This document shows, piece after piece, positions 27,448 to 34,300 of a stretch of 53,214 bases of DNA (its first letter is position 1; each line of letters begins with the position of its first letter). The translations under genes were made by a program, and so were the position numbers. The DNA lies in NCBI GenBank assembly GCA_016124425.1, contig WGNT01000103.1, forward strand, positions 1 through 53,214, read 5' to 3'. The notes beneath the pieces were generated by a model that was not told where the DNA came from, did not search any database, and saw only the letters and a program-made list of their open reading frames with translations. Origin of the DNA: Cytophagales bacterium (GTDB lineage Bacteria; Bacteroidota; Bacteroidia; Cytophagales; Cyclobacteriaceae).

Positions 27448-27972
27448 CTATCCAAACAATCTTTTAAAAAATCCTTTGGATTTTTCTTCCTGATTTGCTT
27501 TTTCCTGACTTTGAATTTTTTCTTCCAGCGCCTTAATAGCTTTTTGCCAATTATCGGAAGAACTTCCTTCTTTAGTGTAATGTTCAAGAAGCAAAGTCGT
27601 TTTTGTCTGATTCTCCTGCGCTTTATTAAGACTTTCCTGCAAGTGCTCTATTCGCTCTACAAGCTGATCTCTTTCACGCGCACGCTCTTTTTCAAGAGTG
27701 TCTAAACGCTCTCGAAGAACAGCAAGCTCTACGAGCACCGGCGCCTGCTCTGTTGTTTTTGTCTGCTTTTGTTCAGACTTTGCAGAATTTGACGTTCTAT
27801 CCTCTGCGTCTAATGTCAAGGATCCATAGACCCTCTCCAGCTCAGCAACATCCAACAGCTTTTTATTTTTTCCACTGGAAACAAAGGTCAGCTTACCGCT
27901 GTTCATATCGTTATATAAAGTTGTTCTGCTGACACCAGCAAGCTTTGCAGCTTTAGTGATTGACACTTGCAT
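27448..27972 (-). CDS. KfrA-like plasmid protein: helix-turn-helix plus long coiled coil
   Basis: I place the start at the ATG at 27972, not at the open frame's upstream end (28050), because AGGGAG lies about 6 bases before it. The product (174 aa) starts MQVSITKAAKLAGVSRTTLY, a MerR/excisionase-like helix-turn-helix, and goes on to a coiled coil of about 90 residues rich in Glu, Arg and Leu. It ends in the basic-aromatic tail SKGFFKRLFG. Proteins of this layout on plasmids are annotated KfrA-like or 'entry exclusion protein 1'. It is divergent from repC across the origin region and probably binds the repeats there, controlling itself and replication. The role is inferred. Confidence 0.7.
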   Translation of the reverse strand: MQVSITKAAKLAGVSRTTLYNDMNSGKLTFVSSGKNKKLLDVAELERVYGSLTLDAEDRTSNSAKSEQKQTKTTEQAPVLVELAVLRERLDTLEKERARERDQLVERIEHLQESLNKAQENQTKTTLLLEHYTKEGSSSDNWQKAIKALEEKIQSQEKANQEEKSKGFFKRLFG

Positions 27973-28022
27973 TGTGCACTCCCTGTCACTCAAAATACGT
28001 TTTTTTACATTACTATACAGAA

Positions 28023-28050
28023 AATTTATCAAATTCTGTTCATTTGTCAA
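28023..28050 (-). promoter_or_regulatory. Predicted sigma-70-type promoter of the KfrA-like gene
   Basis: Read on the minus strand there is a perfect -35 TTGACA (28050-28045), a 16-base spacer and a -10-like TAAATT (28028-28023). It lies 51-78 bases before the ATG of the KfrA-like gene. A CTTTACA box starts 11 bases upstream of the -35 hexamer, so a protein bound there could control it. Confidence 0.55.
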
Positions 28051-28396
28051 AAATAAAACGCTTTACAAAAATTAACAGTTTATAGCAGATTCTGGACATT
28101 CTATACAACTCTTTACACTTTACAGATTTGCAAAACTTGTGCTGTAAAGTGTCAGATATCTTGACACAAAGTAGTAAAATCCTTGCTTAAACGGGGCATA
28201 GAGACTGTAAAGATTTGTAAAGCCCAACTCAGCGCTGTCAACATTTATTGTAAAGTTGTGCACAGTTGATTAACAGGTGAACATTTGATAGCATTTTTAT
28301 ACCGATTCCTTCCACAGGATTCGTTTTTCTCGCGATAGTCCATCGCACCATCATTTCCAACACTTGAATATTAGGAGGAGCCAAACTTTACATCTT

Positions 28397-28426
28397 AAAA
28401 AGAAAAACCGCCGTTGGCGCGGCGGT
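28397..28426 (-). terminator. Rho-independent terminator of the antisense RNA
   Basis: The arms ACCGCCG (28407-28413) and CGGCGGT (28420-28426) form a perfect 7-bp GC-rich stem with a 6-base loop. On the minus strand the stem is followed by TTTTTCTTTTT (28407-28397). No T-run follows on the plus strand, so it stops minus-strand transcription only. Confidence 0.8.
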
Positions 28427-28458
28427 CTTACACTAGGAGCGAACTCCCTTAATTCATT
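28397..28458 (-). ncRNA. Predicted short antisense RNA opposite the repC leader
   Basis: A transcript starting near 28458 from the promoter at 28465-28493 would run about 60 nt and end in a Rho-independent terminator. It would fold into two hairpins: GGAG-UUCG-CUCC (28447-28436) and the GC-rich terminator stem. It lies on the strand opposite repC and inside its leader, 116-177 bases upstream of the repC ATG. This layout mirrors the counter-transcribed RNA that represses repC in RepABC plasmids, although sequence similarity was not tested. It is inferred from signals only. Confidence 0.5.
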
Positions 28459-28464
28459 AAATTC

Positions 28465-28493
28465 ATAGTATCGTTCCTGCGAATCGGATGCAA
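28465..28493 (-). promoter_or_regulatory. Predicted promoter of the antisense RNA in the repC leader
   Basis: On the minus strand, TTGCAT (28493-28488) and TACTAT (28470-28465) are separated by exactly 17 bases. The hexamers match the sigma-70 consensus at 3 and 4 of 6 positions, so the call rests mainly on spacing and on the terminator found about 60 bases downstream. Confidence 0.45.
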
Positions 28494-28527
28494 GTTGTTT
28501 TACAACTTTGTAAAGTTTTTTTGCGTC

Positions 28528-28536
28528 TTATTCACA
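28528..28536 (+). promoter_or_regulatory. DnaA box
   Basis: TTATTCACA fully matches the consensus TTWTNCACA. It lies 37 bases before the repC ATG and next to the palindromic TGTAAAG box at 28509-28515, a position that suits host DnaA helping to open the origin. Confidence 0.5.
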
Positions 28537-28573
28537 TGATTTCTTTTTGAAGACGTACAGTGCGCTAAAACGT

Positions 28574-29848
28574 ATGAAAAACCAAACAAATGTCTTAAGA
28601 AAAGGGCTGGGCGGACGTAAAAGTTCACACAGTTTCCGACACTCACTCCAACAATCAGCAGATTTTTTAGGGTTAGACCAAGATATACGGCGATACGATT
28701 TACTTTTGCTTGTAAAGCGAGTCGGTAAGTATGCCGGGTTTTCTGCTCGTATGATCGCACTTCTGGATTATTACATTAGTTTTACACGTGACTGTGACTG
28801 GGAGGAGGGGAGCCGACCCGTTATTTACCAATGCTTGTCAAAAACAGCTTTGGATATGGGCGTTACTGAACGTCAAATCCAAAAACTTGAGAATGCTTTG
28901 TTTGAGTGCGGCGCTCTAACATGGCATGATTCGGGCAATCACAGACGTTTTGGTAAGCGTGATGAAAAAACAGGACGCATTCTTTATGCATATGGTGTGG
29001 ATCTAAGCCCGCTCGCAGCCTTACAGGCTTTACTGCAGCAAAAGTTGGAGGAAAAGCAGCTTTACGATGCAGCCTGGATGGAAACAAAGCGGCAAATTTC
29101 CTGGTATCGCAGCCAAATTCGTTCTATCTCGAATGAACTTTTGGAAAAAGGAGAGGAGGGTGCTTCAGAGTCAGCAAAGCTCTCAAAAGAATATGAATCA
29201 ATTTCCATGCAAATTCGAACGCATATGGACTTACATAAATTACGAGAGATCTTAAAAGCACATAAAGCTCTGCATGAAAGTGCTCTGAAGTTTGTCGGTC
29301 ATCCGGAAAAAACAGAGAAAGGTTCGTCCAAGAACGTTCAAAAGTTCGCTATTAATAAAAATACAAATAATAAACAATCTGATAAATCAGATCATAAAAT
29401 TAATGAAGACGATGTTTGTAAAAGAAAACAGCACCTAAAACCAGCAAACAAGGAACTCACACTTTCGGAGCGCATGATCAGTGCAAAGTTGCATCAGATC
29501 AAAATCAGAGATTTGTCAGTTGTTCTCTCTGAGCGTGCAATGGTTTATTTAGGCCATCATACTCAACTGACTATGCAAGACTTTGTAGAAATAGCTTACA
29601 AGATCAAAGGTAATCTATCCATTAGCCAAAACAAATGGATAGAGGCCTGTGAAGTTTTGGGAAGAGAAGGGGCAGCGTTATCTGTTCTCTTAACAGACTT
29701 TGCTTTGGATCGATCCTGCAACCCTGTATCAAAGCCGGCTGGTTATTTTTCAGCGCTAATTGAAAGAGCAAGAGTAGGGGATTTAAATCTGAAAGCAAGT
29801 CTGGAAGCTATTTTATCACAGAAAATGCATGAAAATGTATTGCAGTAA
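28574..29848 (+). CDS. repC: RepC-family plasmid replication initiator
   Basis: The product (424 aa from ATG 28574; a TTG at 28547 would add 9 residues; neither has a clear Shine-Dalgarno sequence) matches the RepC family. Visible blocks are YDLLLLVKRVGKYAGFSARM, ALLDYYISFT, the winged-helix part TALDMGVTERQIQKLENALF, then RRFGKRDEKTGRILYAYGVD and LSPLAALQALLQQKLEEKQ. A C-terminal domain ends in KPAGYFSALIERARVG. RepC starts replication of RepABC and related alphaproteobacterial replicons by binding an origin inside its own gene. Here there is no upstream repAB; a different ParA follows. It ends in the ATTGC repeat array. Confidence 0.85.
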   Translation: MKNQTNVLRKGLGGRKSSHSFRHSLQQSADFLGLDQDIRRYDLLLLVKRVGKYAGFSARMIALLDYYISFTRDCDWEEGSRPVIYQCLSKTALDMGVTERQIQKLENALFECGALTWHDSGNHRRFGKRDEKTGRILYAYGVDLSPLAALQALLQQKLEEKQLYDAAWMETKRQISWYRSQIRSISNELLEKGEEGASESAKLSKEYESISMQIRTHMDLHKLREILKAHKALHESALKFVGHPEKTEKGSSKNVQKFAINKNTNNKQSDKSDHKINEDDVCKRKQHLKPANKELTLSERMISAKLHQIKIRDLSVVLSERAMVYLGHHTQLTMQDFVEIAYKIKGNLSISQNKWIEACEVLGREGAALSVLLTDFALDRSCNPVSKPAGYFSALIERARVGDLNLKASLEAILSQKMHENVLQ

Positions 29849-29918
29849 TATTGCAGTAATATTGCAGAAAGATTGATTGAGGTTTGCGGCAATCTTTTTG
29901 TATGACAGATGCAATATT
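29838..29918. repeat. Helically phased ATTGC array upstream of parA (candidate centromere and operator)
   Basis: Three tandem 11-bp units TATTGCAGTAA start at 29838, 29849 and 29860 (the third ends GAAA), the first overlapping the repC stop codon. Inverted GCAAT cores follow at 29889-29893 and 29911-29915, 22 bases apart. The 11- and 22-base spacings put all sites of one orientation on the same face of the helix. The last copy, GCAATATT, lies in the spacer of the predicted par promoter. This is the usual arrangement for a ribbon-helix-helix partition protein that binds its centromere and represses its own operon. Confidence 0.65.
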
Positions 29919-29929
29919 TCATGTATATT
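29902..29929 (+). promoter_or_regulatory. Predicted promoter of the par operon
   Basis: ATGACA (29902-29907) and TATATT (29924-29929) are separated by 16 bases and each match the sigma-70 consensus at 5 of 6 positions. The GCAATATT element lies between them, so a bound repressor would block RNA polymerase. The start would be near 29936, about 64 bases before the parA ATG. Confidence 0.6.
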
Positions 29930-29999
29930 GATTGTAGGTTTTCTATACCTGTTCTCTTTCTATATCTCTAATTTATGTAACCACATAAGGATTTCAAAA

Positions 30000-30707
30000 A
30001 TGTCACAGCACACACCTGTTATTGCCTTTGTCTCTCCAAAAGGTGGCGTAGGAAAAACAACTGCAACTTTAACACTTGCCAGTGAGCTTATTCATCAAAC
30101 CAATCAAAAAGTCACTATTATTGATGCTGACCCTAACTATCCTTTCAAAAGATGGAATGGGCTGGGGCGGAAACCAGATTTAATTGATATTATTTGCGAC
30201 GAGAACGAAGAAACCATCCTTGATAATATAGAGCGAGCAAAAAAAACATCAGGTGCTGTACTTATCGATCTTGAAGGGACGAAGAATATGCGCGTTACAT
30301 ACGCGGTCAGTCGTGCTGACTTGGTTGTCATTCCTGTGCAAGGATCAATCCTAGATGCAAATGAAGCGGCTGAAGCAATAAAACTAGTTAAGCGAACAGA
30401 AACCGGGTTCGGGCGTAAAATCGATTACGGTATCCTTTTCACCCGAATGCCTGCTGCTATTCTTTCGCGCAATTTTGTAGATATTTCCAATCAATTTTCC
30501 CAAGCGAAAATTTCTGTTCTCGGGGCACAACTCGTGGAGAGGGAGGCATATAAAACAATGTTCACAACTGGCCGTGCTTTACATGATCTAACAACAGGTT
30601 TAGTGAGTGGTTTGGAAAAGGCAAAACAAGATTCCTATCACCTGACAGAAACAGTCTTGAAGCGTTTGAAAGAAAACTACAAACAACAATCACAAGCAGC
30701 GGCTTAG
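30000..30707 (+). CDS. parA: ParA-family partition ATPase, VirC1-like
   Basis: I place the start at the ATG at 30000 with AAGGA about 8 bases upstream; the open frame begins earlier but the extra part covers the promoter region. The product (235 aa) has the deviant Walker A SPKGGVGKTT near residues 12-21, the A' segment TIIDADPNYPFKRW and Walker B AVLIDLEGTKN. The lack of an N-terminal DNA-binding domain makes it a small type Ib-like ParA, and the sequence resembles VirC1 and related plasmid ATPases. It moves plasmid copies apart by forming ATP-dependent assemblies on the nucleoid. It forms an operon with the small gene at 30719. Confidence 0.9.
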   Translation: MSQHTPVIAFVSPKGGVGKTTATLTLASELIHQTNQKVTIIDADPNYPFKRWNGLGRKPDLIDIICDENEETILDNIERAKKTSGAVLIDLEGTKNMRVTYAVSRADLVVIPVQGSILDANEAAEAIKLVKRTETGFGRKIDYGILFTRMPAAILSRNFVDISNQFSQAKISVLGAQLVEREAYKTMFTTGRALHDLTTGLVSGLEKAKQDSYHLTETVLKRLKENYKQQSQAAA

Positions 30708-30718
30708 GGAGACAAACT

Positions 30719-31060
30719 ATGTCAGTAGAACAAGATGAACGTGCCAAGCTTAGTTTAAACTTTGATGAGGACGATGTAATTGTCGAAAATAGAAAAGAAA
30801 TCGACCAAAAAGTCCGTGAGATCAGCGAACGGGCTGGTTTTGTTTCAAAGTCACCCATATCTAGATCTTCTGTAGTATCAAGAGCAAGACGAACACGCGC
30901 AAAAACCGGCAGGACGTATCCTTTTAATACGAAAATTAAACCTGAGACGTATGACATGATCTGCTATCTCTCTGATACGGCCAGCGAAGAAGAGGGTAGG
31001 CCTGTTAGTCTGGCAGAAATCATTGAACGTGCTGTAGGGCAGTATTGTACAGCTAAGTAA
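30719..31060 (+). CDS. Small ribbon-helix-helix partner protein (ParG/VirC2-like)
   Basis: The product (113 aa) has a flexible, charged N-terminal half with an Arg-rich stretch (SRARRTRAKTGR) and a C-terminal part TYPFNTKIKPETYDMICYLS followed by RPVSLAEIIERAVGQY, which fits a strand-helix-helix DNA-binding fold. AGGGAG stands before the ATG. It lies 11 bases behind parA, as VirC2 lies behind VirC1 and ParG behind ParF. It is the likely centromere-binding protein and repressor that acts on the ATTGC array upstream. The fold call is from pattern, not from a search. Confidence 0.7.
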   Translation: MSVEQDERAKLSLNFDEDDVIVENRKEIDQKVREISERAGFVSKSPISRSSVVSRARRTRAKTGRTYPFNTKIKPETYDMICYLSDTASEEEGRPVSLAEIIERAVGQYCTAK

Positions 31061-31095
31061 TTTTTTCCGACTCTTGATTGAGAAGATCATTTATT

Positions 31096-31153
31096 TAACT
31101 GTTAGAAATTCACTTTTGTACCTGCACTAGCAGGCATACACTTCTAACAGTTA
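31096..31153. repeat. 12-bp inverted repeat with nested hairpin behind the par operon
   Basis: The two arms are perfect complements separated by 34 bases, with a 5-bp stem and 4-base loop at the centre. There is no T-run, so it is not a simple terminator. It could be a second partition site, an operator pair 49 bases apart, or a recombination or single-strand origin site. The sequence shows the symmetry only; the role is open. Confidence 0.6.
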
Positions 31154-31306
31154 GCTATAAGAAAAACAGGAGAATTCAGTAACGATGGCTCGCCTCTTGG
31201 CTTGCCATAAAGTCTACTAAATTTTTTTACATAAATTTTAATTGTTTGTTAATAATTTATTGCATTTTCGTAATCAAGATGCCATAACTCTGATTGTTTA
31301 ACTTAT

Positions 31307-31335
31307 GTTGGTGCTGTTTTTGCAACAGCACTAAC
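31307..31335 (+). promoter_or_regulatory. Hairpin in the leader of the adhesin gene
   Basis: GTTGGTGCTGTT (31307-31318) and AACAGCACTAAC (31324-31335) pair over 12 positions with one G-U pair and a 5-base loop. It ends 32 bases before the adhesin ATG and before the AAGGA ribosome site. It may protect the mRNA or slow translation. Confidence 0.5.
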
Positions 31336-31367
31336 ACTAAAAATAGAGTGTATTAAGGATAGAAGCT

Positions 31368-34300
31368 ATGGCCAGCAAAAATTTAGCAAAGAAATTACGT
31401 TTATTATCAACAACGGCTTTTGTTGCCGGTATTATGCTTTCTCCACAGATGGCACATGCTGATCCAACGAACTCTTGGGATTATGATTCGGCTATTGGTG
31501 ATGTTACAAAAGACGTGTCTGTAGCTGGGATAACAAATATTAATGTAGGAAGCGGCAACGCTTTTGCTGAGGGTAATGGCGATATCTACGCAGGTCACAC
31601 TGTGAATGTAAACGGCTCGGGAAATTCCACTTTCGCATATCAAGACAATCGAGACAACATTCAATCTACGCTAGATGGTACTCTTAACTCTAATATCCGA
31701 GTCGTTATTATTGACAAAGACGGCGTATTCTTCACTGGCAATTCACGTGTGGATGTTCAAGGTCTTGTGACAACATCAGCAGATGTTAGTGTGGCTGACA
31801 TTATGGATGGTGGTGATTTGACTTTTAATAACGTTGGTGATGGCGGTGAAATTGTCAATGAAGGTGAAATTACAATTCGGAATGCTGGTCTAGCGGCTTT
31901 TGTGTCCCCGTTTGTCGAGAACGCAGGTGTTATCCGCGCGCGTCTAGGCAATGTTGTCATGGCAGCTGGTGAAACGGTCACACTTGATATGTATGGTGAC
32001 GGCCTGGTTGAAGTTGCTGTAGAAGGTGAGCTAGAAGATGCTTACTTAAATAATACCGGCGAGATTATCGCGCGAGGCGGTAACGTACAGATGACTGCTT
32101 TGGCGGCAAAAAAAGCAATTGATAATGTCATTAACAATGATGGTTTAATTACAGTTTCTTCAGCAACTGTTGAGGGTGGCAAGATTATTTTGTCAGGTGG
32201 CGAACACGGTACGATCCGTAACCGCGGTATTCTTCGTACAAGCACGGGCGGTGAAATCAACATTACGGGCGAACGTTTCCTGCAAGTTGAAAAACGTATC
32301 TATGACCTGAAAAAGCCAAAATTCCAATTAAAGCACGACCAAGATAGAGACTTTGCGGAATTTGATATTGCGTTTGCAGACAGTCGTTCTTCAAACCCAG
32401 TGGGTATACGCTCTAACGGTGGTGATGTTAACATTACGACAAGTGGTAACGTTCTTATTCTGGATGGTCGCATTAATGCGCGTAATAACAACACAGGCCT
32501 GGGTGGAAGCATTAATATTGATAATGGTGGTGTTTTCTACTCAGCTAATGCAAATACATTACGTACAAATGGTGAAGGCACGATTACGCTTAATCAGAAT
32601 AAGCGCACACATCCTGATTTACATGATATTCCGTTCGGACACTTATTATTTTTAAAGCTTACAGGTCAATACGACAAGGCAGCGGCACTTTGGGCTGAAG
32701 TTTATGGTCCGGAAGGCACAATCCAAAATGCGATCGATGCGATCGATAATTCTGGTACTGGCTTAAACACAGTCAACATTGGCGCAGGTGAGTATCATGA
32801 AGATGTTCTCGCCAATCACGATAATTTAGTCTTGAATGGTGCTTTTGCTGGCACTCCGGCCACTGGCATACGCGGGGCTGAAACTATCATTTGGGCAACA
32901 AATATCGGCGTGAATGTCTCATCGAATAATGTAACCCTGAATGGGCTTGCAATTGGCGGCGGAAACACAGGTGTGTACGCTTATGATGTTTCGAATTTGA
33001 CACTTTTGAACAACCTGATTGCTTTACAAACTGGCAATGGCATCGAAATAGATGAGTCAGATTTTATTACAATTCAAGGTAACCAGACATCTCACGTGGG
33101 TGACACAGGTATTTTTATTAACCAAAGCCAGAATATTTTGATTGGCGGTTACGGACATGGTCAAGGTAACTGGGTGAATAACTCGTTCACAGGAATAAAA
33201 ATTCTAAGTGGTCGTGATCTCCAGATTATCGGCAATGATATCAATACGATTACTGGCACACCCAATTTAGCAGACGGTATTCATATTACAGGCACACGTA
33301 ATATTCTGGTTGATAGCAACATTATTTACAACATAGTTGATGAAGGCGTCTTCATTGGCAATGGTAAGGGCAATGTTGTTGTTCAAAATAATCAAATCGG
33401 TTTTGTTGGCGGAAACGGCATTGAGCTTTTAGCGCCGGAGCAACACTCAATAAACACGATTAGCGGCAACCGCATAGTTGTTGTTGGTCTTGATGGTATT
33501 TTGGTGAAGAACTCTAACCCGAATGCAACTGGCTATGTTGATGTTCTTTACAACAACTTAGACAACATAGGACTTTCCGGTATTTCAATCGACAGAAATG
33601 CCAGAAACGTCTCTCATAACTCCATCTGGACAGCAGGTGAAAATGGTATAGAGATTCTAAATTCTGATGACATTACAATTCAGAAAAACATGCTGACCGA
33701 TATCGGCGATAAAGCAATTTACGTTGTGAACGCCGCAAATGCATTAATTGGTGGCTACGCGCATCACCTTGGCAATTATATCAATAACGCTTTTACCGGC
33801 ATTATGGTCATAAATTCTTCTGATGTAGATGTTGTTAAAAACGATATTAACAACATCACCGGTGGAGAGCACTTTGGTGATGGTATTCACTTGAATAATG
33901 TTGAAAATGCTTTCATCGCTTGGAATAAGATTAAGGATATTTCTGATGAAGGTATCTTTATCCGTGATGGCGAAGGCTCGCTGGTTGTTAAAGGTAACAA
34001 AATCGAGAATGTTGACGGCAACGGTATTGAGCTAATCTCAACGGATGTTGGCGCATATGCTACGATTTTCGGTAACGAGCTTTTAAATATCGGTCTTGAC
34101 GGTATTCTCATCAAGGAATCCGGAGATTATGCCGGTGCGAGCATTTTCGGAAACTTTATTTATAACACTGGTCTTTCAGGGATTAAAGTTGATCGTAATG
34201 CAGACTATGTGAAGTTCAACACAGTGCTAAATGCTGGTGAACACGGTATTTCGATCAAAAATTCTGATGGTGTGCATGTTTTCGGTAACTATGTGAAGAA

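Larger units (their letters stand above)
28061..28515. repeat. Cluster of nine TGTAAAG/CTTTACA boxes
   Basis: Exact heptamers sit at 28061-28067, 28111-28117 and 28118-28124 (CTTTACA, the last two directly abutting), at 28143-28149, 28206-28212, 28216-28222 and 28249-28255 (TGTAAAG), at 28386-28392 (CTTTACA) and at 28509-28515 (TGTAAAG). The last one is inside AACTTTGTAAAGTT, a near-perfect palindrome. Another copy lies inside repC at 28711-28717. A given heptamer is expected far less than once on both strands in 455 bases. They look like binding sites for a replicon-encoded protein, with the KfrA-like protein or RepC as candidates. Confidence 0.75.
27973..28573. other. Origin-like intergenic region between the KfrA-like gene and repC
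   Basis: This stretch of about 600 bases holds no protein gene. It contains the KfrA-like promoter, nine TGTAAAG/CTTTACA boxes, an 11-bp inverted repeat (28115-28125 with 28142-28152), a GTGTCA/TGACAC repeat at 28149-28167, a predicted minus-strand small RNA (about 28397-28458) with promoter and terminator, and a DnaA box at 28528-28536. A strong AGGAGG sequence at 28373-28378 has no start codon after it. A TTGACA at 28161-28166 could be part of the repC promoter, but its -10 is poor. In RepABC plasmids the origin itself lies inside repC, so this region may be mainly control DNA. Confidence 0.7.
31061..31367. other. Non-coding gap behind the par operon with a nested inverted repeat
   Basis: This 307-base gap has no supported protein gene. 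It contains a perfect 12-bp inverted repeat, TAACTGTTAGAA at 31096-31107 and TTCTAACAGTTA at 31142-31153, with a smaller hairpin CCTGC-ACTA-GCAGG at 31121-31134 inside. Each outer arm also holds its own 9-bp palindrome (TAAC-W-GTTA). An imperfect stem lies at 31185-31208. A weak promoter-like pair TTGCAT (31260-31265) and CATAAC (31283-31288) with 17 bases between them, and a leader hairpin at 31307-31335, precede the adhesin gene. Confidence 0.7.

Noticed and set aside
27973..28050. Upstream extension of the KfrA-like gene by 26 codons
   Set aside because: It overlaps the -10 box of the predicted promoter, and the ATG at 27972 has a clear AGGGAG site.
28373..28378. Strong AGGAGG Shine-Dalgarno sequence in the repC leader
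   Set aside because: No ATG, GTG or TTG follows at a useful distance, so I do not call a small gene there. It may matter for RNA folding.
28547..28573. N-terminal extension of repC from a TTG
   Set aside because: Nothing before the TTG resembles a ribosome site and the 9 extra residues are not part of the known family pattern. I kept the ATG at 28574, with low certainty.
29877..29999. Upstream extension of parA by 41 codons
   Set aside because: The extra part covers the predicted promoter and operator, is hydrophobic and unlike ParA; the ATG at 30000 has a good AAGGA site and gives the normal ParA N-terminus.
31096..31153. A dif-like XerC/XerD site at the inverted repeat
   Set aside because: The arms and spacing do not match the 11-6-11 dif pattern; the spacer is 34 bases.
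31185..31220. An 11-codon open frame (ATG at 31185 ending in TAA) with AGGAG upstream, a possible leader peptide
   Set aside because: The spacing from AGGAG to ATG is too long (about 12 bases), the peptide resembles nothing I know, and the same bases form an imperfect hairpin. Chance is more likely.
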